Shown here: in pieces, positions 6,863 through 14,420 of the stretch | Layout: every line of letters begins with the position of its first letter | How positions within the stretch are numbered: the stretch's first letter is position 1 | From: Candidatus Zipacnadia bacterium | GTDB taxonomy: Bacteria > Armatimonadota > UBA5377 > JALGUK01 | NCBI GenBank assembly: GCA_029820875.1 | Contig: JALGUK010000045.1 | Span: 1-15,579 of the forward strand | Length of the DNA stretch: 15,579 nucleotides | Direction: 5' to 3' | Made by a program: the position numbers and the translations under genes | Notes under the pieces: generated by a model | Told to the model about the DNA's origin: nothing | The model's database searches: none | Seen by the model: only the letters and a program-made list of their open reading frames with translations

Positions 6863-8347
6863 ATGAAGCAATGCAGCGCTCTCTCTCGCTGTCGCGGTGT
6901 GACTATCGGCGCTGTGGCATTAGTGTTTATGTTTGTCCTCACCTGCGCCTGGGGACAGGACGCGACGGCCCGTTTCCGTGCAGGAGTAGCCCATTACAAG
7001 GCGGGCCGCCTGGATGAGGCGTTGACCGAGTTCAAGGCCGCGCTCGAGGCCGACCCTCAGGACCCCACGACGCTGTGTTGGATTGGGTCAATTCATCTGC
7101 AGAAGGAAGAATATGACCAGGCGCTTGACTTCCTGACCAGGGCGATAAAGGCAAAGCCGGGCTATGCTATCGCCTTCAACAACCGGGGGAACGCATACCT
7201 GGGCAAGGGCGAGCCTGCGGCCGCAATCGCCGACTACCAGAAAGCGCTTGAAATAGACCCTGCTTACTTCGATGCCCAATATAACCTCGCCAATACCTAC
7301 GCCAAAACAAAGCAGTGGGAGAAGGCCTTCAATGCGTATAACGCCGCTATCAAGCTCAACCCGAACGACCCCGATGTACATGCCAACTTTGGGTGGGCGC
7401 TTCAGCAGGCCGGCCTGACCGATAAGGCCATCCGCGAGTACTCCGCCGCCGTTAAGTTGTCGCCGAACCGGATTAAGGTGCGTATGGCGCTCGCGGCTTT
7501 GTACTTGCGGCAGAAACGCTATAAAGAGGCTGTCGAGCAGTATCGCGCCTTGTTGGCGCAGCAGCCGAATGATTTTGACGCTTTGCTCGGTCTCGGTACG
7601 GCCCTGTACAAAAGCGGGAATGTTAAAGATGCAATCAAACCCCTCCAGATGGCTGCGAAGCTGAAGCCCGACGACTTCGCGGCACGGTACAACCTCGGCC
7701 TCGCCTTCTCGGCGACGAGGCAATACCAGGAAGCTCTCGTGGAGTATGAAGCAGCCCGGAAGGCGGAGCCGAAAAACGCCAACACTTTGAATAACCTCGG
7801 CGTCGCGCATCTGCAGCTTGGCCACTACGAGAAGGCCCTCGACGCTTTCAAGGCGGCTATCGAGGCGGACCCGAGGTTTTATGAAGGATATATCAACTTC
7901 GCCATCGGACTTGAGAAGGCCGGCAAGGCGGATGAAGCGTTCCAGAAATGGCAGGAGATTGTGAAGCGCTTCCCCGCGCGGGCAAGTGCGCACAGCGGTT
8001 TGGCGAACGCATACATGGAGCGCGGTGACACCGATAAAGCGCTGCAGGAGTATCTCCGGGCGGTGCGACTGGACCCTTCGGACGCTGATTCCAATAACAA
8101 CCTTGGCGTAATCTACCTCAATCAAGGGAATTTGGATAAGGCCGTGCAGCACTTCAGGGCCGCACTGCATGTCAGGAACAACCATCCTCAAGCACTCAAC
8201 AACCTGGGCGTTGCCTACGAACGTCGAGGAGACACAGCGAAGGCGATCCAGTATTACAGGAGAGCTTTGCAAGCCGCACCTGACTATCAGGACCCTCGCG
8301 ACAACCTTAAGCGCCTGGGTGCGCTGCCTGAGGAGACCCCGGGGTAA
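6863..8347 (+). CDS. Exported protein built of 13 tetratricopeptide repeats
   Basis: The 494-residue product starts with a signal peptide (MKQCSALSRCRG, hydrophobic V13-T27, possible cleavage after A29-W30-G31). From about residue 35 to 476 it is an unbroken run of 13 repeats of exactly 34 residues, each with the TPR pattern: G/A at positions 8 and 20, an aromatic or Y near 11, A/P near 27 and P at 32. Repeats 3, 8, 9, 12 and 13 are closest to consensus (NNLGVAYxxxGxxxxAI). A short 18-residue tail follows. Thirteen repeats would make a superhelix of nearly two turns, a protein-binding scaffold outside the cytoplasm. No enzyme domain is present, so no specific partner can be named. It sits between dxs (55 bases upstream) and nadK (28 bases downstream) and is probably co-transcribed. 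A family name beyond 'TPR protein' is not supported. Confidence 0.9.
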   Translation: MKQCSALSRCRGVTIGAVALVFMFVLTCAWGQDATARFRAGVAHYKAGRLDEALTEFKAALEADPQDPTTLCWIGSIHLQKEEYDQALDFLTRAIKAKPGYAIAFNNRGNAYLGKGEPAAAIADYQKALEIDPAYFDAQYNLANTYAKTKQWEKAFNAYNAAIKLNPNDPDVHANFGWALQQAGLTDKAIREYSAAVKLSPNRIKVRMALAALYLRQKRYKEAVEQYRALLAQQPNDFDALLGLGTALYKSGNVKDAIKPLQMAAKLKPDDFAARYNLGLAFSATRQYQEALVEYEAARKAEPKNANTLNNLGVAHLQLGHYEKALDAFKAAIEADPRFYEGYINFAIGLEKAGKADEAFQKWQEIVKRFPARASAHSGLANAYMERGDTDKALQEYLRAVRLDPSDADSNNNLGVIYLNQGNLDKAVQHFRAALHVRNNHPQALNNLGVAYERRGDTAKAIQYYRRALQAAPDYQDPRDNLKRLGALPEETPG

Positions 8348-8361
8348 GTGCGGTCATGCCC

Positions 8362-8367
8362 AAGGAG
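8362..8367 (+). promoter_or_regulatory. Ribosome binding site deciding the nadK start
   Basis: AAGGAG lies 8 bases before the GTG at 8376. The open frame runs upstream into the TPR gene, but the conserved NAD-kinase N-terminus begins at this GTG (VVETVGIVAALHKK), so the site fixes the start. Confidence 0.8.
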
Positions 8368-8375
8368 AACACGTT

Positions 8376-9245
8376 GTGGTCGAGACGGTAGGGATTGTCG
8401 CTGCGCTGCACAAAAAGACCGTACGAAGCATGGCACAGCGCCTGGTCAAACGACTGCAGGCCGCAGGAGCCGTAGTGCGGGTGGAGCCTGATTTGGCCGC
8501 TGATGCCGAGCTGGATTGTGCGGTCGGGGATCGCGACTTCGTAACGTCCGTGGACCTAACGATTGTGTTGGGAGGGGATGGAACGCTGCTTGCGGTCTCT
8601 CGCCAGGCGGCGCCTAAGAGGACGCCCGTGCTCGGGGTGGATGTAGGAGGCTTCGGCTTCCTGGCCGAGACGCAAATGGGGACTCTGCTTGAGGAGCTGG
8701 ACCGCGTGCTCCGCGGAGAGTTCCTGGTCGAGGAGCGCACGATGCTGCGCGTGGAGGTGGTTCGCGAAGAGGTCCTCGAGAGAACCTATGACGCCTTCAA
8801 CGATGTCGTTATCACCAAGGGCGCTTTCTCGCGCCTGGTTCGATTGCGCATTTACATCAACGATGAGTACCTGGCGACGTTCCCCGCCGACGGACTCATC
8901 GTGGCGACCGCCACGGGGTCCACAGGCTACTCCATGTCAGCCGGCGGCCCGTTAATCCACCCCCGCCTGGACTGCTTCGTCCTGACACCCATCTGCCCGC
9001 ACACATTGGCAGCCCGCCCGGTTGTCCTCTCGCGTGATACCGGTGTAAGTGTGAGCGTTCTCCCACCCCGTGGGGAGAACCAGGAGATTATGATGACGGT
9101 GGACGGGCAGATCGGACTGGAACTGCGCGCCGATGATGTCGTCCGCGTGCATAGCTGCGAATACACCGCCCGATTGGCAAAGCTCAAGGAACAGACATTT
9201 CCCTCCAAGCTCCGAACCAAGCTCAAGTGGGGCCTGAGCCGGTAG
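8376..9245 (+). CDS. nadK: NAD kinase
   Basis: NAD kinase phosphorylates NAD+ to NADP+ with ATP or polyphosphate and is the only route to NADP in most bacteria. The 289-residue length fits the family. The N-terminal Rossmann-like half has VGIVAALHKK and the signature GGDGTLL (G66-L72), then GVDVGGFGFLAE in place of the common GINLG.LGFL. The second half has FNDVVITKG (Asn142-Asp143, the usual NE/ND substrate motif), the PADGLIVATATGSTGYSMSAGGP stretch (about 170-192; TGST at 180-183) and LTPICPHTLAARPVVL, all diagnostic. The GTG start follows AAGGAG at 8362-8367. It precedes recN by 35 bases, as in the Bacillus-type cluster (nadK - argR - recN), but argR is absent. Confidence 0.95.
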   Translation: MVETVGIVAALHKKTVRSMAQRLVKRLQAAGAVVRVEPDLAADAELDCAVGDRDFVTSVDLTIVLGGDGTLLAVSRQAAPKRTPVLGVDVGGFGFLAETQMGTLLEELDRVLRGEFLVEERTMLRVEVVREEVLERTYDAFNDVVITKGAFSRLVRLRIYINDEYLATFPADGLIVATATGSTGYSMSAGGPLIHPRLDCFVLTPICPHTLAARPVVLSRDTGVSVSVLPPRGENQEIMMTVDGQIGLELRADDVVRVHSCEYTARLAKLKEQTFPSKLRTKLKWGLSR

Positions 9246-9268
9246 AGAATCACAACCCTTCGCTCGTC

Positions 9269-9272
9269 GGAG
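9269..9272 (+). promoter_or_regulatory. Ribosome binding site of recN
   Basis: GGAG stands 8 bases before the ATG at 9281. It shows that translation is set to begin at the conserved RecN N-terminus, upstream of the frame break, and not at the GTG at 9343. Confidence 0.65.
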
Positions 9273-9280
9273 TGCTGACC

Positions 9281-10980
9281 ATGCTGCTTGAGCTGCACAT
9301 CGAGGAGTTCGCCATTATTGAGCGTCTCGACATCTCATTGTCGTGGTGGATGCGATTGGTGCTGTCCTCGGAACGCGCACAGGAGCCGAATCCGTGCGGC
9401 ATGAAGCTGACGAGGCATTGATTCAAGCGGTGTTTGATGTATCCAAGCAGGCGGATGTTCTGGAATTGCTGCGCTCGGAGGGCCTCGAACCCGAAGACGG
9501 CACCATTGTGGTCACGCGCATCATCCCCCGTGACGGCCGCAGCCGCATACGAGTTAATGGGCGCGTGGTAACGCTCTCAGCGCTCAGGCGCATCGGCGAG
9601 CGGCTGGTCGACATATGCGGCCAACACGAGCATCAATCGCTTACAGAGCAGAAACGCCATATTGAATTCTTGGATTCAATCGGCGACGAAAGCCACGCGG
9701 TGCTTCGGGACCAGGTGAGCACTGCGTTCGGCGAAGTGGAGCGCCTGCGCACGCGACTGTCCGAGCTGCAGGTTTCGGAGAGAGACCGGGTGCATCGCCT
9801 CGATTTATTACGGTTCCAAATCCGCGAGATCGAGGCTCTCAACCTCCAGCCCGGCGAAGAGGAGGACCTTCGGCAACGCCGACGCCGGCTTGCGAATGCG
9901 GAACGGCTCAGCGAAATAGTGGCCGGTGCGTATGCACGTCTGGCGGACGAGTCCACTACCAACTTGTCCGCAACAGACCTCATAGGCCAGGCCGAGGCCG
10001 AGATTGAACAGGCGGCGTCACTCGATCCGGACCTGGAACCGGTGCTTGCGACCTTGCAGCAAGCCGGCCTTCTCGCACAGGACGCCGCCGGGCATCTGCG
10101 CGATTACCTGGACGGGCTTGACTTCGAGCCGCATGCGCTGGAAGAGGTGGAGTCGCGAATCGCAGAGATAGCAAAGCTGAAGCGCAAGTACGGTGACACC
10201 ATCGAGGAGATTCTGGCCTTCAGAGACGCTGCGGTTGCCGAGCTCGCGCAGCTCGAAGGACACGATATCGCTCTAAAACAGGTCGAGGAGGACCTGCAAA
10301 CCGCGGAGGAACATCTGAGCGAGCTTGTCGTAAAGCTCTCGGAGCGTCGCAGGGCGTTGGCTGACAGCCTGTCCAAAGCGGTGAAGAGGCACCTGCGCGA
10401 CCTCGGCATGGAGAAAGTAGCTTTTGAAGTCCAAATGCAGTATTTGGACGCCGAGGATGGGATAACCCTGCCGGACGGCCGAAAAGTGGCAGTCGGCGCC
10501 AGCGGCGCGGACCACGTCCAGTTCCTGATATCAACCAACCCCGGCGAACCCCCAGGGCCTCTCGCGCGAATCGCCTCCGGAGGGGAACTGTCGAGGGTGA
10601 TGCTTGCAATCAAGTCCGCGTTGTCGGCGCGGCATGACATTCCAACACTAATCTTCGACGAAATCGACTCGGGCATCGGAGGGCGGACGGCCACAGCCCT
10701 CGGGGAAAAGCTTGCAGCGCTGGCCGCTGGCCGACAGGTGCTGGTGGTGACGCACCTGCCTGCCATTGCGACGATGGCTGACGAGCATTATGCGGTCATA
10801 AAAACCGCCGGGCGCCGCGCACACGTGAGAGTCAAACGTCTTGACGAGAAGCAGCGCGTGGAGGAGACAGCAAGGATGCTCGGAGCGCAGAGGAAGGGCT
10901 CCGTGGGCCGGGAACACGCGCGGGAGATGGTTGTCGAGGCGAGCAAACGGCGTTCGAAGCTGCGCCAGCAGGTGGCCTGA
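9281..10980 (+). pseudogene. recN: DNA repair protein RecN, disrupted by an internal deletion and frameshift
   Basis: RecN is an SMC-like ATPase that binds broken DNA ends and promotes recombinational repair. The start is clear: GGAG at 9269-9272, then ATG 9281 encoding MLLELHIEEFAIIERLDISL, the normal RecN N-terminus. At about 9340 the frame breaks, and the homologous sequence resumes one frame over (VVVDAIGAVLGTR, from 9340). Compared with E. coli RecN, about 16 residues between these points are absent, including the whole Walker A loop (GETGAGKS); about 49 bases seem to be missing (1 modulo 3). The rest is intact to 10980: RRVI-like TRIIPRDGRSRIRVNG, CGQHEHQ, a long coiled coil, ASGGELSR (from 10573) and Walker B LIFDEIDSGIGG (10651-10686). 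A GTG at 9343 could start the long frame but has no ribosome site and would give a protein without Walker A. Either a real null allele or an assembly error. Confidence 0.88.
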
Positions 10981-11093
10981 ACATTTGAGTTCCGCCAAGC
11001 GAAACAACACCCGTCAGTCCATGTCTAATACTTTAATGATTACGATTCAACAGCGAAGGGCACCATCATAGTGATGGCGGCCGGGAGGTTGCG
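10981..11093 (+). promoter_or_regulatory. Intergenic region, possible promoter of the oxidoreductase operon
   Basis: These 113 bases separate recN from the ferredoxin-subunit gene and form one of the two largest gaps in the window (the other is 3160-3326). The stretch 11024-11048 is clearly more AT-rich than its surroundings and contains TAATAC (11026-11031) and TTTAAT (11032-11037) as -10-like words. I could not match either to a good -35 at 16-18 bases, so the promoter is inferred from position and composition only. No hairpin with a T-tract is visible after recN. Confidence 0.25.
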
Positions 11094-11327
11094 ATGGGCC
11101 GAGGGAAGGTCGAGATTGTCCCCGAGCGCTGCAAGGGATGCGGACTGTGTGTGGAGTTCTGCCCCAAGCACACGCTTGCGCTCGCTGACCACGCTGATGC
11201 AAGGGGCATTTACGTCGCGGTTGTAGTAGACGGTGACAGTTGCACAGGATGCGGGAATTGTGCGCTTGTATGTCCCGATGTAGCCGTAAGGGTCTATCGG
11301 TTGGAGAGGAGTACCCAGAATGTCTGA
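11094..11327 (+). CDS. 2-oxoacid:ferredoxin oxidoreductase, ferredoxin (delta) subunit
   Basis: A 77-residue bacterial-type ferredoxin with two complete 4Fe-4S motifs: Cys13/16/19 plus Cys23-Pro, and Cys50/53/56 plus Cys60-Pro. In the four-subunit oxidoreductases this subunit carries electrons from the thiamine-diphosphate site to external ferredoxin. ATG 11094 follows GGGAGG (11083-11088 region) at short spacing. The gene overlaps the alpha-subunit start by 8 bases, indicating translational coupling. The sequence between the clusters (LADHADARGIYVAVVVDGD) is of the KorD/VorD kind. Without the catalytic subunits one could only call it a ferredoxin; the operon makes the role clear. Confidence 0.92.
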   Translation: MGRGKVEIVPERCKGCGLCVEFCPKHTLALADHADARGIYVAVVVDGDSCTGCGNCALVCPDVAVRVYRLERSTQNV

Positions 11328-12414
11328 ACGGGTGATGATGAAGGGGAACCAGGCTGTGGTCGAGGCCGCCATAAAAGCAGGGTGCCAGTGTTTCTTTGGT
11401 TACCCCATCACGCCTCAGAACGAGATACCTGAGGCGATGTCTCGCCGAATGCCGGAGGAAGGTCGTGTGTTCGTGCAGGCGGAGAGCGAAGTCGCCGCCA
11501 TCAACATGCTCTACGGAGCCGCGGCGGCGGGAGCGCGTGCAATGACCTCCTCCTCCGGGCCTGGAATCAGCCTTATGCAGGAGGGCATATCGTACATCTG
11601 CGGGGCCGAACTTCCTTGCGTGATTGTGGACGTCGTGCGCGGCGGCCCGGGACTGGGGAACATCGCCGCCGCGCAGTCGGACTACTTCCAGGTGACCCGC
11701 GGCGGCGGCCACGGCGACTACTATAGCATCGTGCTCGCTCCGTGGTCTGTCCAGGAGGTCTACGACCATACAATCATGGCTTTTGAGCTCGCTGACCGAT
11801 ATCGCCTGCCCGCCATCGTTCTCGCGGATGCGGTTATCGGGCAGATGATGGAACCTCTTGAGTTGCACGAGGTCCAGTCTGAGCCTGTTGAGAAACCTTG
11901 GGCTCTCAGCGGTTGTGGTGACCGGCAGCGAAACGTTATCACCTCTCTGTATGTCGTCCCTGACGAGATGGAGGAGGTGAACCTGCGCATTCGTCGGCGC
12001 TTCGACGCCACGCAGCCTAAGGAAATCAGGTGGGACGAATTCCAGGTCGAAGATGCGCAGATTCTGCTTGTCGCCTACGGCACATCGGCGCGGGTCTGCA
12101 GGACGGCCGTGGAGATTGCAAGAGACCGCGGCATCGCGGCAGGCTTGATAAGACCGATCACCGTTTCACCGTTCCCGACCGAGGCGGTTCACCGGGCGGC
12201 GGCGAAAGCAGGGACGGTACTGGTCGTGGAGATGAGCCTCGGCCAGATGGTGCAGGACGTTCAGTTAGCCGCTGGGACGGTGGCCGACATCCATTTTCTG
12301 GGCCGCACGGGCGGCAACATTCCGTATCCGGATGACGTGTTGGATGAGATACAGAAGTTGATTGCAACCGGCCCGGTCTCGGCGCCGGCGGAAGGTCAGG
12401 TGATGGCTGAATGA
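11320..12414 (+). CDS. 2-oxoacid:ferredoxin oxidoreductase alpha subunit (VorB/KorA type)
   Basis: This 364-residue subunit contributes to the thiamine-diphosphate active site of an enzyme that oxidatively decarboxylates a 2-oxoacid to its acyl-CoA and reduces ferredoxin, or runs in reverse. The N-terminal domain has MKGNQAVVEAAIKAGCQCFFGYPITPQNEI (YPITPQ at 28-33), AESEVAAINMLYGAAAAG, TSSSGPGISLMQEG and RGGPGLGNI, then a VAYGTSARV ...GLIRPITVSPFP transketolase C-like domain. The text closely resembles VorB (3-methyl-2-oxobutanoate:ferredoxin oxidoreductase), but 2-oxoglutarate enzymes are near relatives and sequence alone does not fix the substrate. A GGAGAGGA site (11302-11309) precedes the ATG, which lies inside the ferredoxin gene. 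The stop overlaps the next ATG (ATGA, 4 bases). Confidence 0.93.
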   Translation: MSERVMMKGNQAVVEAAIKAGCQCFFGYPITPQNEIPEAMSRRMPEEGRVFVQAESEVAAINMLYGAAAAGARAMTSSSGPGISLMQEGISYICGAELPCVIVDVVRGGPGLGNIAAAQSDYFQVTRGGGHGDYYSIVLAPWSVQEVYDHTIMAFELADRYRLPAIVLADAVIGQMMEPLELHEVQSEPVEKPWALSGCGDRQRNVITSLYVVPDEMEEVNLRIRRRFDATQPKEIRWDEFQVEDAQILLVAYGTSARVCRTAVEIARDRGIAAGLIRPITVSPFPTEAVHRAAAKAGTVLVVEMSLGQMVQDVQLAAGTVADIHFLGRTGGNIPYPDDVLDEIQKLIATGPVSAPAEGQVMAE

Positions 12415-13196
12415 CGGTTGGAACAGAGCGGCAGGAAATAGCCGCGAAGATGCGGCTGGTCGCCGACTATCCTGAGGCATTGACCGGCAAGCACTTCACC
12501 TACTGTCCAGGCTGCGGGCACGGGATTACACACAAACTCGTCGCGCAGGTGATTGATGAACTGGACATACGCAAACGGACCGTGGCCATTGCATCGGTCG
12601 GGTGCTCGGTGTTTGCCTACGAATTCTTCAACACGGACGCTATACAGGCCGCTCACGGACGGGCGCCGGCAGTGGCGACCGGAATCAAACGAGTGCATCC
12701 GAACGCGATTGTGTTTGCTTATCAAGGTGACGGTGACCTCGCCTCAATCGGGATGGCGGAAATCGTCCACGCCGCCGCGCGAGGCGAGAATATCACTATC
12801 ATCTTCGTCAACAACGCCGTCTACGGCATGACCCAGGGCCAGGCAGCCCCCACCACCCTGCTCGGACAGAAAACGAGTACCACGCCGATGGGGCGCCTTG
12901 CTGAAACGGCCGGGTTCCCGATTCGCGTCGCTGAGCTGCTGGCTACCCTCGATGGGCCGGCCTATATCGCTCGGACGGCTGTTATTGGACCGAAGTACAT
13001 TCGGGAGACTCGCCGGGCCATCAAGAAGGCCTTCCAGACACAGATAGACAACCGGGGGTTCTCCATGGTTGAAGTAGTGAGCACTTGCCCGACCTTCTGG
13101 AAGATGAGCCCCATTGATGCCATGCGTCACGCGGAGAACCATATGCTCAAGCAGTTCCCGCTCGGCGAGTACAAGACGACGGATGGAGGCGCATAA
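12411..13196 (+). CDS. 2-oxoacid:ferredoxin oxidoreductase beta subunit (thiamine-diphosphate binding)
   Basis: This 261-residue subunit binds thiamine diphosphate. It has YCPGCGHG (31-38), the GDGD motif (106-109) in AYQGDGDLASIGMAE, and FVNNAVYGMTQGQ (132-144), which together are the Mg/thiamine-diphosphate site of the KorB/VorA family. The C-terminal VEVVSTCPTFWKM segment is also typical. Length is normal (about 250-280). The ATG overlaps the alpha-subunit stop by four bases, and the gamma gene starts directly after the TAA, so subunits should be made together. As with Dxs in this window, activity depends on thiamine diphosphate, the product of ThiL. Substrate (branched-chain 2-oxoacids or 2-oxoglutarate) is undecided. 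Confidence 0.94.
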   Translation: MTVGTERQEIAAKMRLVADYPEALTGKHFTYCPGCGHGITHKLVAQVIDELDIRKRTVAIASVGCSVFAYEFFNTDAIQAAHGRAPAVATGIKRVHPNAIVFAYQGDGDLASIGMAEIVHAAARGENITIIFVNNAVYGMTQGQAAPTTLLGQKTSTTPMGRLAETAGFPIRVAELLATLDGPAYIARTAVIGPKYIRETRRAIKKAFQTQIDNRGFSMVEVVSTCPTFWKMSPIDAMRHAENHMLKQFPLGEYKTTDGGA

Positions 13197-13745
13197 GTGC
13201 GAGAGATAGTTATCGCATCAGGCTCCGGCGGCCAGGGCATTCGCTTGTGGGGGGAAATCCTCGCACATGCCGCAATGCGCGACTGGAAGCACGCATCCTG
13301 CTGGGCGTCATATTCCCCCGAGGTGCGTGGCGGCGAGATAATGACCACCGTAGTGATGACCGACGGCGAGCTGTACTCCCCGGTCGTCGCACACCCTCAG
13401 ACCGCGGTGCTTATGAACACCCGCGCGTTTGACCGGTTCGCCGACTCCGTGCTGCCCGGCGGCCGGATGATAATCAACTCATCGGCTGTCCAGGAGAGCC
13501 ACAATCGTACGGACGTCACAACTGTGCATATACCCGCTGAGGATGTCGCCGAGGACCTTGGTGACATCCGCATTGCCAACATGATTATGCTCGGAGCCTA
13601 CCAGGTGCTGACACACTCCGTAAGCCCGGAGGCCATTGAGAAGGCACTCCAGGAGGTGCTTCCCGAGCGGCACCATAAGTTTATCCCCCTCAATCTGGCC
13701 GCATTGGAGCGCGGCATCGCGCTTGTGGCCCCCGAAGGAGCCTGA
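13197..13745 (+). CDS. 2-oxoacid:ferredoxin oxidoreductase gamma subunit
   Basis: The 182-residue gamma subunit supplies the domain that helps bind coenzyme A in these enzymes. It begins MREIVIASGSGGQGIRLWGEILA, a slight variant of the usual GFGGQGV..AG.ILA, then SYSPEVRGGEIMTTVVMTD, MNTRAFDRF, LPGGRMIINSS and ANMIMLGAYQVLT, all at family-typical spacing. GTG 13197 directly abuts the beta-subunit stop and has GGAGG at 13185-13189 (7-base spacing). The complete set ferredoxin-alpha-beta-gamma is thus encoded in 2.65 kb. The tail of this gene contains the ribosome site of the following translin-family gene. Confidence 0.93.
   Translation: MREIVIASGSGGQGIRLWGEILAHAAMRDWKHASCWASYSPEVRGGEIMTTVVMTDGELYSPVVAHPQTAVLMNTRAFDRFADSVLPGGRMIINSSAVQESHNRTDVTTVHIPAEDVAEDLGDIRIANMIMLGAYQVLTHSVSPEAIEKALQEVLPERHHKFIPLNLAALERGIALVAPEGA
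13735..13740 (+). promoter_or_regulatory. Ribosome binding site deciding the TTG start of the translin-family gene
   Basis: AAGGAG sits inside the last codons of the gamma-subunit gene, 7 bases before TTG 13748. With only two bases between the gamma stop and this start, the two genes should be translated from the same message. Confidence 0.8.
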
Positions 13746-13747
13746 GA

Positions 13748-14374
13748 TTGGAACGCCTTGAGGAAATCGCCGCGTCTATACGGGCGCGGCTTGACGAAAC
13801 CCATGCTGCGCGTGAGCGTGCCCTGGCACAGTCGCGGAAAGTGATTCAGACGGCGGCAAGTATCATTCGCTCAGTCCACAGGGGTGAGCTGGCGGACGCC
13901 CATAAGCGACTTGCAGAGCTTCGGGAAGCGGTTCTGAGCCTTCGCAGGGACGTTGAGAACCACCATCGCGTCAGCAGCGCAGGTTTCGCCCAGGACGCGC
14001 AGAAGGAATATGTGGAAGCCGAGTGCACTTACGCACTCGTTTCGGGGAAGCCCTTGCCCTTACCCGACGAGCTGGGAGTGGAGGACGCGCCATACATCAA
14101 CGGCCTGGCCGAGGCATGCGGCGAGCTTCGCCGGCATATCCTCGACCTGATGCGTATCGGCAAAATCGAGCCGGCTGAGAAGCACCTGGAGACCATGGAT
14201 GAAATCTACCATGTCCTCTCCACATTCGATTACCCCGATGCGGTGTCCGGCGGGCTTAGACATCGGGTTGACGCGGTCCGCGGCTTCCTCGAGCGGACGC
14301 GCGGTGACCTTACGCGTGCAGTCCGCCAGGCGCAGCTTGAAGCCGCGATGAGACGCCTCGAGGCGAAACTATAG
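13748..14374 (+). CDS. Translin-family (translin/TRAX-like) protein
   Basis: A 208-residue, almost wholly helical protein with the conserved pattern of the translin/TRAX superfamily: QKEYVEAECTYALVSGKPLPLPDELG (85-110), YINGLAEACGELRRHILDLMRIG (116-138), a METMDEIYHVLSTFDYP-like stretch (seen as LETMDEIYHVLSTFDYP, 147-163) and LRHRVDAVRGFLERTRGDL (170-188). In eukaryotes translin and TRAX form C3PO, a barrel-shaped RNA/DNA-binding nuclease; archaea encode single-gene homologues. In TRAX the active site uses two Glu in QEFIEA and an Asp before LTGEL. Here the Glu pair is kept (E87, E90) and the third position is Glu122, a conservative change, so nuclease activity is possible but unproven. The TTG start has a strong AAGGAG site. 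It follows the oxidoreductase gamma gene by two bases, and why it should be co-expressed with it is unknown. Confidence 0.85.
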   Translation: MERLEEIAASIRARLDETHAARERALAQSRKVIQTAASIIRSVHRGELADAHKRLAELREAVLSLRRDVENHHRVSSAGFAQDAQKEYVEAECTYALVSGKPLPLPDELGVEDAPYINGLAEACGELRRHILDLMRIGKIEPAEKHLETMDEIYHVLSTFDYPDAVSGGLRHRVDAVRGFLERTRGDLTRAVRQAQLEAAMRRLEAKL

Positions 14375-14420
14375 CAACTGCAGAGAGACAATCCCTTCTT
14401 ATTCCGGAGAACTGCACCCC

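Noticed and set aside
7088..8272. Minus-strand open frame (394 codons) opposite the TPR gene
   Set aside because: The periodic repeats on the plus strand generate a periodic antisense frame; no ribosome site or family features.
8169..8375. Upstream extension of the nadK open frame into the TPR gene
   Set aside because: The extra residues do not resemble NAD kinase; AAGGAG and the conserved N-terminus place the start at 8376.
9330..9345. Programmed ribosomal frameshift as an explanation for the recN break
   Set aside because: There is no slippery heptamer, and the Walker A coding sequence itself is absent, so shifting frame cannot restore the protein.
9281..9421. The short frame from ATG 9281 to 9421 as an independent small gene
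   Set aside because: Its first 20 residues are the RecN N-terminus; the rest is out-of-frame recN sequence.
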